The notes beneath the pieces were generated by a model. It did no database searches. It was not told where the DNA came from and saw nothing but the letters and a program-made list of their open reading frames with translations. Below are positions 1 to 6,468 of a DNA stretch of 14,059 bases, piece after piece. The translations under genes were made by a program, and so were the position numbers. This DNA comes from an uncultured Parvibacter sp. Lineage in GTDB: Bacteria; Actinomycetota; Coriobacteriia; Coriobacteriales; Eggerthellaceae. The stretch is taken from contig CAJUNI010000059.1 in NCBI GenBank assembly GCA_910587945.1, positions 1-14,059 of the forward strand, read 5' to 3'. Position 1 is the first letter of the stretch. Each line of letters starts with the position of its first letter.

Positions 1-197
1 GCCAATGTGATACTAATTAGGCCGATGATATTTCCTACGGAGTCAAAGACTGAGTGAATACCATCGGCCTGCATAGAAGCTGATCCCGATGCCAGGCCAT
101 AGAAGAACTTTGCGGCCGCCACCGCAAGATTGAGGACAAATACGCCCCATAAAACGCGTTCTACGCTATGTATGCGGCTTCGCTTCGCAGCTTCCAT
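1..197 (-). CDS. Cation diffusion facilitator (CDF) transporter, N-terminal part
   Basis: The first 65 codons of a gene that runs off the left edge. After a short basic N-terminus there is a hydrophobic segment at about residues 16-36 (TM1), then a second one containing ADGIHSVFDSVGN at residues 44-56. The H48-x3-D52 pair in TM2, preceded by D45, is the metal-binding signature of CDF exporters, which move divalent cations (Zn, Fe, Mn, Co) out of the cytoplasm in exchange for protons. The ATG at 197 follows a weak GGGTG ribosome site, and an in-frame stop lies just upstream, so no much longer start is possible. It begins 24 bases after the flavoprotein gene stop on the same strand, suggesting cotranscription. 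The metal cannot be predicted because the rest of the protein is missing. Family assignment rests on this motif and is fairly secure. Confidence 0.82.
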   Translation of the reverse strand, partial: MEAAKRSRIHSVERVLWGVFVLNLAVAAAKFFYGLASGSASMQADGIHSVFDSVGNIIGLISITL

Positions 198-221
198 AGT
201 TACACCCGATGCTTTAGGGTC

Positions 222-863
222 TTAACCCTCTAAGTCAGAGCGAACGAAGTTAGTCATAATCTTCGGCTCCATGGAGGGCTCAATACCCGCATCCTTTCCT
301 GCCGCAATGCACTTCAAAAGCCAGGCCATGTTGTCGCCCAGAACGCGCATGGTATGAAGGCCTTCCCCATCAAAAGCAGCTTCTCCTTTTTCGCGACCAT
401 GGACGAGCGTCCAATAGCTTGAGGACACCACGGGCATGCAGTTAATCTGGAAATACTTGTTAATTTGATCAACCGTTAAGGTAGTTCCCGCTCGACGAGC
501 GACAGCAACGCCCGCAGCTGGCTTGTAGCGGAACACACTCCCGCCCGCATAGAACGCACGATCCAATAACGAGATAAGGGAGCCATTGGCGCCGGCATAA
601 TAGACGGGCGAACCCACTACAAAGCCATCACAGGTAGCCGCCTTTGCAATGAACTCATTACACAGATCGTCATTAAAGACGCACTGATTCTTCCCTTCGC
701 GGGAACACCATCCGCAGGCAGTACATCCACGAACAGCTTGCGGACCAAGCTCCATAAGTTCAGTTTCTATCCCTTGAGCCTCAAGAGCCGTTGCAACCTC
801 CTGCAAGGCACGAGTGGTGTTACCCCCCTTGCGAGGACTTCCCGACAGCAGCAATACCTTCAT
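222..863 (-). CDS. Flavodoxin-fold NAD(P)H-dependent oxidoreductase, Isf-like with CxxCxxCx7C motif
   Basis: A 213-residue FMN-binding flavodoxin-fold protein. Residues 7-16 (SGSPRKGGNT) form the FMN phosphate loop, and GSPVYYAG further on is the second flavin-contact loop of the NADPH-dependent FMN reductase family. C47-x2-C50-x2-C53-x7-C61 matches the compact cysteine pattern of iron-sulfur flavoproteins (Isf), where it binds a 4Fe-4S cluster. Many bacterial relatives have the motif without a proven cluster, so the cluster is inference. Likely cytoplasmic, with electron transfer or quinone/metal/drug reduction as possible roles; the substrate is unknown. The start chosen is the ATG at 863: GAGGAG lies 7 bases upstream, whereas ATG 869 and GTG 878 would sit on or before that ribosome site. 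It follows the tRNA-Leu terminator and precedes the CDF gene. Confidence 0.85.
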   Translation of the reverse strand: MKVLLLSGSPRKGGNTTRALQEVATALEAQGIETELMELGPQAVRGCTACGWCSREGKNQCVFNDDLCNEFIAKAATCDGFVVGSPVYYAGANGSLISLLDRAFYAGGSVFRYKPAAGVAVARRAGTTLTVDQINKYFQINCMPVVSSSYWTLVHGREKGEAAFDGEGLHTMRVLGDNMAWLLKCIAAGKDAGIEPSMEPKIMTNFVRSDLEG

Positions 864-913
864 AGTCATTCTCCTCACCTTGCCAAGTTTCCTTATTTGC
901 TAACTATATAAAA

Positions 914-940
914 CAAACCCGCAGGTAGTCTGCGGGTTTG
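914..940 (-). terminator. Rho-independent terminator after tRNA-Leu
   Basis: A perfect 11-base-pair stem (CAAACCCGCAG with CTGCGGGTTTG, plus-strand reading) closes a 5-base loop. On the minus strand it is followed by TTTTATATAG, a usable U-rich tail. It starts 10 bases beyond the tRNA 3' CCA, so it ends the secG/tRNA-Leu transcript before the flavoprotein gene. Confidence 0.9.
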
Positions 941-950
941 CGATAGTTTC

Positions 951-1040
951 TGGTGTCGGAGGCGGGATTTGAACCCGCACGCCCGTTCAAAGGGGCACTA
1001 GCACCTCAAGCTAGCGTGTCTGCCGTTCCACCACTCCGAC
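951..1040 (-). tRNA. tRNA-Leu (anticodon GAG)
   Basis: A 90-base class II tRNA including an encoded CCA. The acceptor stem pairs GTCGGAG with CTCCGAC. The anticodon arm is CTAGC, loop TTGAGGT, GCTAG, giving anticodon GAG, which reads CUC and CUU. The long variable arm (TGCCCCTTTGAACGGGCG region) is typical of leucine tRNAs, and the T arm contains GGTTCAAATCC. The D arm has the GGTGGAA...GGCAGACAC pattern also seen in E. coli tRNA-Leu(GAG). No integrase or duplicated 3' end is visible nearby, so there is no sign that it serves as an attachment site. Confidence 0.97.
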
Positions 1041-1062
1041 GTGCTTAAAAGCAGCGACGACC

Positions 1063-1090
1063 AGTTTACCAGAACGTCGATACTTCGCAA
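1063..1090 (-). promoter_or_regulatory. Possible promoter for tRNA-Leu
   Basis: On the minus strand TTGCGA (1090-1085), a 16-base spacer and TAAACT (1068-1063) lie just ahead of the tRNA. Each hexamer matches the sigma-70 consensus at four of six positions. The predicted start near 1056 would leave a short 5' leader for RNase P. No terminator is visible between secG and the tRNA, so read-through from secG is an alternative source of transcript. Confidence 0.35.
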
Positions 1091-1147
1091 TGCCTAATTT
1101 ATCAACTGGGTAAGCGGAAGCTTTCCTCGGATAAATGAAGCCAGAAC

Positions 1148-1405
1148 TTAGGCTGCGCTAATGGTGCCATGAGGATAAATGATCATGAGCACAATAAGCG
1201 ACAACAGGAAGATGATTGCCAAAACGATGGTAATACGATCAAGGTTTTTCTCAACGATACCGGTTCCCGTTTGAGAAGAGTACATAGAACTTGCAATCAT
1301 GTCAGAGATACCCGTTCCCTTACCGGAATGGAGAAGAATGAAAATCACGAGACCCGTGCCTGACAGAACAAGCAAGATGAGCATGATAATAAGAAGCGGT
1401 GTCAA
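1148..1405 (-). CDS. secG: SecG, protein translocase subunit
   Basis: A small two-helix membrane protein that forms the SecYEG channel with SecY and SecE and helps SecA-driven export. Starting at the TTG at 1405 it has 85 residues, a usual SecG length. TM1 spans about residues 3-24 and TM2 about 55-77; between them a glycine- and serine-rich cytoplasmic loop contains LLHSGKGTGISDMI and the SSQTGTG segment, both typical of SecG. I chose TTG 1405 because GAAAGG lies 7 bases upstream and a good promoter ends about 45 bases upstream; the longer frame from GTG 1432 (94 residues) lacks a ribosome site and would start almost on the predicted mRNA end. secG next to the gap-pgk-tpiA block is a standard actinobacterial arrangement. 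Confidence 0.92.
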   Translation of the reverse strand: MTPLLIIMLILLVLSGTGLVIFILLHSGKGTGISDMIASSMYSSQTGTGIVEKNLDRITIVLAIIFLLSLIVLMIIYPHGTISAA

Positions 1406-1449
1406 GAGATAGCCTTTCAACGGTATTTGCACTAGTACGCAAGCTGATA

Positions 1450-1478
1450 ATTATAGGCGTGGTCATCCCATCTTTCAA
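1450..1478 (-). promoter_or_regulatory. Promoter for secG
   Basis: The minus strand reads TTGAAA (1478-1473), a 17-base spacer, then a perfect TATAAT (1455-1450). This is the closest match to a consensus sigma-70/SigA promoter in the window. Transcription would start near 1443, giving a leader of about 38 bases that holds the GAAAGG ribosome site before TTG 1405. It overlaps a protein-like open frame, described under findings. Confidence 0.65.
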
Positions 1479-1550
1479 GGAGTTCATGAACCTTCCAAGG
1501 TGAAATACCCGCAGAAGGACCCTGATGCAAAGCCTGAGGGATTAAATCCT

Positions 1551-3119
1551 TTACGCCTGCCGAGGAACCAACAGGCTCTTCCCCGTCATTTCTTGAGGCG
1601 TCTCAAGTCCGATAGCATCCAACAACGTAGGTGCTATATCGGCCAGCTTTCCTGACTCCCCCGTAAAGATGCGGTTCTCTACCTCATCAATAACAATAAA
1701 GGGTACCGGTGCTGTGGTATGGGCGGTATGAGGGGTGCCGTCTTCAGCCAACATCTGATCGGCATTGCCATGGTCCGCCGTTACAAACGCCACACCACCT
1801 TTGGCTTTGATGGCGTCAATAACCTTACCCACACCCCCATCAACCGCTTCTACTGCGGCAATGGCCGCCGGGATATCGCCGGTGTGACCAACCATATCAC
1901 AATTGGCAAAGTTGACCAGATAGACATCGGCCTCATCGTTATTAATGGCATCCACTAAGGTCGAAGCCACCGCTGGCTCGCTCATCTCAGGCTGAAGGTC
2001 ATAGGTGGCCACTTTCGGAGAAGGAATCAACGAACGCTTCTCCCCACTCTTGGGCTCTTCGCGTCCGCCATTCAAGAAGAAAGTGACATGGGCATACTTC
2101 TCCGTTTCCGCAATGTGATACTGCGTAAGGCCTGCATCTGCCAACACATCAGCAAGCACATGATCAGGGAAACTTTTCGGGAACGCCACAGGAGCGTCAA
2201 TCTCAGGGTCGTACTCCGTCAAGCATACGAAGAATACGGAAGGTACGCGCTTTCGCTCAAAACCACTGAAGTCCGCATCCACAAACGAACGGGTCAACTC
2301 GCGAGCGCGGTCGGGGCGGAAGTTGAAGAAAATAACTGCGTCACCATCTTGGACACCACGGCTATCGAAGGCCATGGGAACCACAAACTCGTCAGTGACT
2401 CCCGCTTCATAGGAGGCCTCCATAGCTGATACCGCACTCGCCTCTTGGTAAGGGGCGCCTTCCACAATGGCCTTATAGGCTTGCGAGACACGCTCCCAGC
2501 GGTTATCGCGGTCCATAGCGTAATAGCGCCCCTCCACAGAGCCGATAGCTACATCTACGGGAGTGTCAGCGTTGTTTACCATAGCACCCACGGCATCAAG
2601 AAGCTGCTGGATATAATCCGCGCCACTGGCAGGAGGCACATCGCGACCATCCATGAAGCAATGGATACGAATGCTATGCACTCCGGAATTAATGGCAGCC
2701 TGGATCAGTGCATAGAGATGCTCGTTGGAAGAATGCACTCCCCCGTCGGACAAAAGACCCATCAGGTGCAAAACAGCACCCGGAGCTTTCGCCTGGTCAA
2801 AGGCTTGCTTGATTACTTCATTGGAAGCTAAGGAGCCATCGACACACGCATGATTGATACGGGTTAATTCTTGGCGCACCACGCGACCCGCGCCGATATT
2901 GAGATGCCCTACCTCGGAATTTCCCATTTGGCCTTCTGGCAAGCCTACAGCCTCACCCGATGCCTCAAGGGAAACCCAGGGTCGTTCTTCAAAAAGCGCA
3001 TCTAACACAGGCGTGGAAGCTTGAGCAATGACATTACCCGCTCCTGCAGGCGCTAGGCCATAGCCATCCATAATGATGAGGCACGCGGGGGTATGAAGCT
3101 GTTTTGTGTTGACTGTCAT
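1551..3119 (-). CDS. gpmI: 2,3-bisphosphoglycerate-independent phosphoglycerate mutase
   Basis: Interconverts 3- and 2-phosphoglycerate in glycolysis, in the cytoplasm, using two metal ions (usually Mn) and a phosphoserine intermediate. The 522-residue length is normal for iPGM. Visible motifs: IMDGYG at 15-21 (metal ligand D18), QMGNSEVGHLNIGAGR at 64-79 with catalytic S68, HCFMDGRDVPP, FFNFRPDRARELTR, YHIAETEKYAHVTFFLNGG, NFANCDMVGHTGD and FVTADHGNADQM, the last two carrying the C-terminal metal ligands. It ends in the common EMTGKSLL motif, so it is complete. The ATG at 3119 is preferred because CAGGA lies 7 bases upstream; GTG 3137 would add six residues with no ribosome site. It sits after tpiA, separated by a stem-loop, so its expression may be lower than or separate from the upstream enzymes. 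Confidence 0.96.
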   Translation of the reverse strand: MTVNTKQLHTPACLIIMDGYGLAPAGAGNVIAQASTPVLDALFEERPWVSLEASGEAVGLPEGQMGNSEVGHLNIGAGRVVRQELTRINHACVDGSLASNEVIKQAFDQAKAPGAVLHLMGLLSDGGVHSSNEHLYALIQAAINSGVHSIRIHCFMDGRDVPPASGADYIQQLLDAVGAMVNNADTPVDVAIGSVEGRYYAMDRDNRWERVSQAYKAIVEGAPYQEASAVSAMEASYEAGVTDEFVVPMAFDSRGVQDGDAVIFFNFRPDRARELTRSFVDADFSGFERKRVPSVFFVCLTEYDPEIDAPVAFPKSFPDHVLADVLADAGLTQYHIAETEKYAHVTFFLNGGREEPKSGEKRSLIPSPKVATYDLQPEMSEPAVASTLVDAINNDEADVYLVNFANCDMVGHTGDIPAAIAAVEAVDGGVGKVIDAIKAKGGVAFVTADHGNADQMLAEDGTPHTAHTTAPVPFIVIDEVENRIFTGESGKLADIAPTLLDAIGLETPQEMTGKSLLVPRQA

Positions 3120-3153
3120 AGCTATTCCTGTTTCCACCTATCAGTACTACGAA

Positions 3154-3184
3154 AAGAAAGGTGGCCTTTAAAGCCACCTTTCTT
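3154..3184 (-). terminator. Stem-loop terminator between tpiA and gpmI
   Basis: A perfect 12-base-pair stem (plus-strand AAGAAAGGTGGC with GCCACCTTTCTT) closes a 7-base loop. On the minus strand the stem ends in CCTTTCTT and continues TTCG, a modest U-rich tail. It starts 15 bases after the tpiA stop. Because gpmI follows on the same strand only 35 bases later, it probably acts as a partial terminator, as an mRNA 3' end protector, or both. Confidence 0.75.
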
Positions 3185-3198
3185 CGAATCTCTAAATC

Positions 3199-3969
3199 TT
3201 AAAGAGCGGCTTGCACAATGGCGACAAAGGACTGGGCTTTGAGGCTTGCACCACCAATCAAACCGCCATCAATGTTGGCCATAGCCAAAAGCATTTCTGC
3301 GTTTCCTTCGTTCATCGAGCCACCATAGAGCACGCGAATGGTATCAGCAACGCTCTGATCGTAGAGCTCGGTCAACGTTTCGCGAATGGCAGCACATACT
3401 TCTTCAGCCTGTTCAGGAGTTGCTGTACGACCGGTACCAATAGCCCAAATAGGTTCATAAGCTACCACCGTGTCTTTAGCTTCAGCCTCGGCAATGCCTG
3501 CATAAGCGGCTCGTACTTGGGCGCAGACATAATCCAGATAGGCGCCCCCTTCACGAACCTCCAGTGACTCCCCTACGCAGATGATAGGAGAAAGCCCGTC
3601 CGCCAGAAGCGCTTTTGCCTTGAGATTTACATCCTCGTTGGTTTCTCCGAACAGCGTACGGCGCTCTGAATGGCCAACGATGCAATAGGTGCAGCCCACT
3701 TCCTTAATCATAGGAACCGAAATTTCGCCGGTATAAGCACCCTTCGGCTCATAGAACACGTTTTGAGCACCGACCGCAATACCTAAATGATCAAAGTCCA
3801 AAACAGTTTTGGCGGGCTTGAGATCAATGTAAGGCGGGCAAATGCACACATCTACGGTTTCCAGCCAATCCTTCTCAAAAATGTTTGAGATTTCTTGGGT
3901 AAGCACAACGGCCTCGGGAAGGGTTTCATTCATCTTCCAGTTGCCTGCAATAAGCTTCTTTCGTGCCAT
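3199..3969 (-). CDS. tpiA: Triose-phosphate isomerase
   Basis: Interconverts dihydroxyacetone phosphate and glyceraldehyde 3-phosphate in the cytoplasm. The 256-residue length fits the TIM-barrel family. The catalytic residues are visible: K12 in GNWKMN, H100 in CIVGHSERR and E172 in VAYEPIWAIGTG. The phosphate-gripping loops LYGGSMNEGNAEML and GGLIGGASL are present near the C-terminus. ATG 3969 is the start because it opens with MARKKLIAGNWKMN and has AGAGGA a few bases upstream; a GTG at 4017 would add 16 residues with no family counterpart. There are 111 bases between it and pgk, without a clear hairpin or promoter, so cotranscription with pgk is likely. A stem-loop follows the stop. Confidence 0.97.
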   Translation of the reverse strand: MARKKLIAGNWKMNETLPEAVVLTQEISNIFEKDWLETVDVCICPPYIDLKPAKTVLDFDHLGIAVGAQNVFYEPKGAYTGEISVPMIKEVGCTYCIVGHSERRTLFGETNEDVNLKAKALLADGLSPIICVGESLEVREGGAYLDYVCAQVRAAYAGIAEAEAKDTVVAYEPIWAIGTGRTATPEQAEEVCAAIRETLTELYDQSVADTIRVLYGGSMNEGNAEMLLAMANIDGGLIGGASLKAQSFVAIVQAAL

Positions 3970-4080
3970 GGTTCCTCTTTTCCGCTTCTGAATCAATCCG
4001 TTCAGTGGTTTGCGCACTACCTGCTAAGGGCAATACCCAGAGATGTACCACCCCAAGAATCGCGCGCCATCAGTCCTTAG

Positions 4081-5274
4081 TTACTCAGAACGCAATGCCT
4101 CAACACCCGGCAGCGCTTTGCCTTCCACAAGCTCCATGGAGGCGCCACCGCCCGTTGAGACAAAGGCCATCTGGTCGGCAAGGTCATACTTGTTGACCGC
4201 TGCCACAGAGTCGCCGCCGCCAATGATAGTGTCAGCGTCTTTGTTGGCAGCCACCGCATAGGCCACAGCTTTGGTGCCAGCTTCAAACGGAGCCATTTCG
4301 AACACACCCATAGGGCCATTCCAGAAAACGGATCCGGCGCCACCAATGACACGACCATAGAGTTCTGCCGTTTCAGGACCGATGTCCAAGCCCATCATAT
4401 CAGCCGGGATTTGATCCACGGAAACCGTTTGAATCTCGGCATCTTCAGCAAAGCGATCAGCCACTACCACATCCACCGGCAAGAGGAACTCAACACCGCG
4501 TTGAGCTGCTTTTTGCATCATAGCGGCAGATTGTTCAACCCAGTCAGCTTCCATCAACGAGGTGCCTACCGATTCGCCCTGAGAAGCAATAAAGGTAAAG
4601 CACATGCCGCCGCCAATGAGAATGGCATCAGCCTTCTCGATCAACGCATCAATAACTTGAATCTTGTCGGACACCTTAGAGCCACCCAAGATGGCTACAA
4701 AAGGACGCTTCGGCGTATCGAGCATTGAGCTCAAGGTATCCACTTCGCGCTCCATAAGATACCCAGCATAGGCAGGCAGATAAGCTGCCACCCCAGCCGT
4801 GGAGGCATGGGCGCGATGAGCGGTACCAAAAGCGTCGTTCACGTAGACCTCAGCCAAGGCAGCCAACGCTTGGGCAAACTCCGGATCGTTCTTCTTTTCC
4901 CGGGCGTCAAAGCGAAGGTTCTCCAACAACACCACATCGCCATCGCCCATAGCCGCAATAGCCGCTTGGGCACTGGGTCCCACAATGTCTTCCGCCAGCA
5001 CAATGTCGCGATCTAAGAGCTCGCCTAGTCGGGCAGCGATGGGTGCCAAGCTATAAGACTCCTCAAAACCGGTGCCGGACGGACGCCCACGATGACTCAT
5101 AAGAATAACTTGGGCACCTTGGTCAAGAAGTGCATTGATAGTGGGAAGAGCCGCTCGCAAGCGAGTATCGTCAGACACCGCGCCACTGTCATCAACGGGT
5201 GCATTGAAGTCCACGCGGACCAGTACCTTTTTACCTGAGAAATCACCGTCTGATATGGTCTGAACTCGAGCCAT
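4081..5274 (-). CDS. pgk: Phosphoglycerate kinase
   Basis: Transfers the acyl phosphate of 1,3-bisphosphoglycerate to ADP, making ATP and 3-phosphoglycerate. It has 397 residues, the normal bacterial size. The N-terminal substrate domain shows VLVRVDFNAP and MSHRGRP, and the middle shows AILGGSKVSDKIQVI and LIGGGMCFTF. The C-terminal nucleotide domain shows VFWNGPMGVFE, TIIGGGDSVAAV and FVSTGGGASMELVEG. The ATG at 5274 is preceded by AAAGGA at suitable distance. It lies 78 bases downstream of gap, with a terminator-like hairpin in that gap, so pgk is either served by read-through or has an unrecognised promoter. All key residues appear intact. Confidence 0.98.
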   Translation of the reverse strand: MARVQTISDGDFSGKKVLVRVDFNAPVDDSGAVSDDTRLRAALPTINALLDQGAQVILMSHRGRPSGTGFEESYSLAPIAARLGELLDRDIVLAEDIVGPSAQAAIAAMGDGDVVLLENLRFDAREKKNDPEFAQALAALAEVYVNDAFGTAHRAHASTAGVAAYLPAYAGYLMEREVDTLSSMLDTPKRPFVAILGGSKVSDKIQVIDALIEKADAILIGGGMCFTFIASQGESVGTSLMEADWVEQSAAMMQKAAQRGVEFLLPVDVVVADRFAEDAEIQTVSVDQIPADMMGLDIGPETAELYGRVIGGAGSVFWNGPMGVFEMAPFEAGTKAVAYAVAANKDADTIIGGGDSVAAVNKYDLADQMAFVSTGGGASMELVEGKALPGVEALRSE

Positions 5275-5293
5275 GATGATCCTTTCCTAAAGA

Positions 5294-5327
5294 GAAAACC
5301 CGGCGCCAAAAAGCAAACCGGGTTTTC
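5294..5327 (-). terminator. Stem-loop terminator between gap and pgk
   Basis: A perfect 10-base-pair stem (plus-strand GAAAACCCGG with CCGGGTTTTC) closes a 14-base loop. On the minus strand the stem ends CCGGGTTTTC and continues TCTTTAGG. It begins 25 bases after the gap stop and ends about 20 bases before the pgk start, close to the pgk ribosome site, so it probably lets only part of the transcripts continue into pgk. Confidence 0.75.
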
Positions 5328-5352
5328 GTTATACCACTGCTACAACAATACC

Positions 5353-6357
5353 TTAGGGAAGCAGAATCTTTACCAGATCCTTGACGCGGTTGGAATAACC
5401 CCACTCGTTGTCATACCAGGAAACGCACTTCACGAAGTTACCTTCGCCGCCCATAACCATGGTGAGCTTCGAGTCGAAGATGGAAGAAGCCGGATCGTCC
5501 ACAATGTCGATAGAAACAATGGGATCCTCGGTGTACTCCAGAATGCCCTTCAGCGGACCTTCGGCAGCAGCCTTCATAGCCTCATTGATTTGCTCGACCG
5601 TAACATCCTGCTCAAGCTCAACAGTGAGATCAACCATAGAGCCGTCGGGCGTAGGAACGCGAGTAGCAAAACCGTCCAGCTTGCCCTTCAATTCCGGAAG
5701 TACCAAAGACACCGCGCGAGCAGCACCGGTGGTGGTAGGAATCATGGACATGGCGGCAGCACGAGCACGACGGAGGTCCTTGTGCGGCAGGTCCAAAATC
5801 TTCTGGTCATTGGTGTAGGCATGAATGGTGTTCATGTAGCCACGCTTGATGCCGAAGTTGTCCAGCAAGACCTTAGCAAAGGGGGCCAGGCAGTTGGTGG
5901 TGCAAGAAGCATTGGAAATGATGTTGTGCTTCTCGGGATCATACTGGTCATCATTAACACCCATAACAATGGTTATGTCTTCGTTCTTTGCCGGAGCAGA
6001 AATAATAACCTTCTTGGCACCCGCATCAATGTGCGCACGAGCCTTGTTAGCATCGGTGAAGAAGCCCGTGGACTCAACCACCACGTCTACGCCGAGCTCG
6101 CCCCAAGGCAAGTTAGCGGGATCCTTCTCAGAGAGGACCTTTACATGGTGGCCATCAGCCACAAAGCCGTCCTCTACTACCTCTACCGTATCAAAAGCAC
6201 GACCATGAACAGAGTCGTACTTCAGCAAATGAGCCATAGTGGGAATATCGCCAAGATCGTTTACGGCTACCACTTCAATTTCAGGATCGTTAACCATGGC
6301 ACGATAGGCCAAACGTCCAATGCGGCCGAATCCATTAATACCGACCTTAGTAGTCAT
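5353..6357 (-). CDS. gap: Glyceraldehyde-3-phosphate dehydrogenase, NAD-type
   Basis: Oxidises and phosphorylates glyceraldehyde 3-phosphate to 1,3-bisphosphoglycerate. It has 334 residues, the standard length. GINGFGRIGR at 6-15 is the Rossmann dinucleotide loop; the aspartate at the end of the second strand (VND, D34) indicates NAD rather than NADP use. The catalytic centre SNASCTTNCLAPF has nucleophile C152, with the partner H179 in NTIHAYTNDQ. ATRVPTPDGSMVDL and WYDNEWGYSNRV close the fold. ATG 6357 follows AAAGGGG. The 111-base gap after whiA contains a candidate -10 box, and the gene is followed by a terminator-like hairpin, consistent with a separately expressed, abundant glycolytic enzyme at the head of the pgk-tpiA-gpmI series. 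Confidence 0.98.
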   Translation of the reverse strand: MTTKVGINGFGRIGRLAYRAMVNDPEIEVVAVNDLGDIPTMAHLLKYDSVHGRAFDTVEVVEDGFVADGHHVKVLSEKDPANLPWGELGVDVVVESTGFFTDANKARAHIDAGAKKVIISAPAKNEDITIVMGVNDDQYDPEKHNIISNASCTTNCLAPFAKVLLDNFGIKRGYMNTIHAYTNDQKILDLPHKDLRRARAAAMSMIPTTTGAARAVSLVLPELKGKLDGFATRVPTPDGSMVDLTVELEQDVTVEQINEAMKAAAEGPLKGILEYTEDPIVSIDIVDDPASSIFDSKLTMVMGGEGNFVKCVSWYDNEWGYSNRVKDLVKILLP

Positions 6358-6406
6358 GAATACCCCTTTCGTTGGAGATTCTTAAACGGTGCAACATACA
6401 GGTTCC

Positions 6407-6412
6407 ATTATC
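6407..6412 (-). promoter_or_regulatory. Possible -10 element for gap
   Basis: The minus strand reads GATAAT here, five of six matches to TATAAT, about 50 bases before the gap ATG. No good -35 box stands 16-18 bases upstream (CTGCAA at 17 bases matches only half). A transcript from it would start near 6400 and carry the AAAGGGG ribosome site. Confidence 0.4.
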
Positions 6413-6468
6413 ACCTAGCAGAACAATTTTTGCAGCGAAATCTGGAAGGTACACAAAGTGAGCGTTAA

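Noticed and set aside
201..221. AGGGT-CTTA-ACCCT hairpin between the flavoprotein and CDF genes
   Set aside because: Only five base pairs and no U-tract, so it is too weak to call a terminator.
951..1040. tRNA-Leu as an integration site for a mobile element
   Set aside because: No integrase, no repeated tRNA 3' end and no change in gene character on either side.
3970..4017. N-terminal extension of tpiA from GTG 4017
   Set aside because: The 16 extra residues have no family counterpart, and ATG 3969 has a good ribosome site.
6413..6440. Imperfect palindrome upstream of gap as an operator
   Set aside because: Only about 10 of 16 positions are symmetrical, and it matches no operator I know; the WhiA-associated GACAC motif of Streptomyces is absent from the spacer.
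5590..6468. 292-residue plus-strand frame opposite gap
   Set aside because: It lies antisense to a fully motif-supported gap gene and its translation resembles no protein family; it is a codon-usage shadow.
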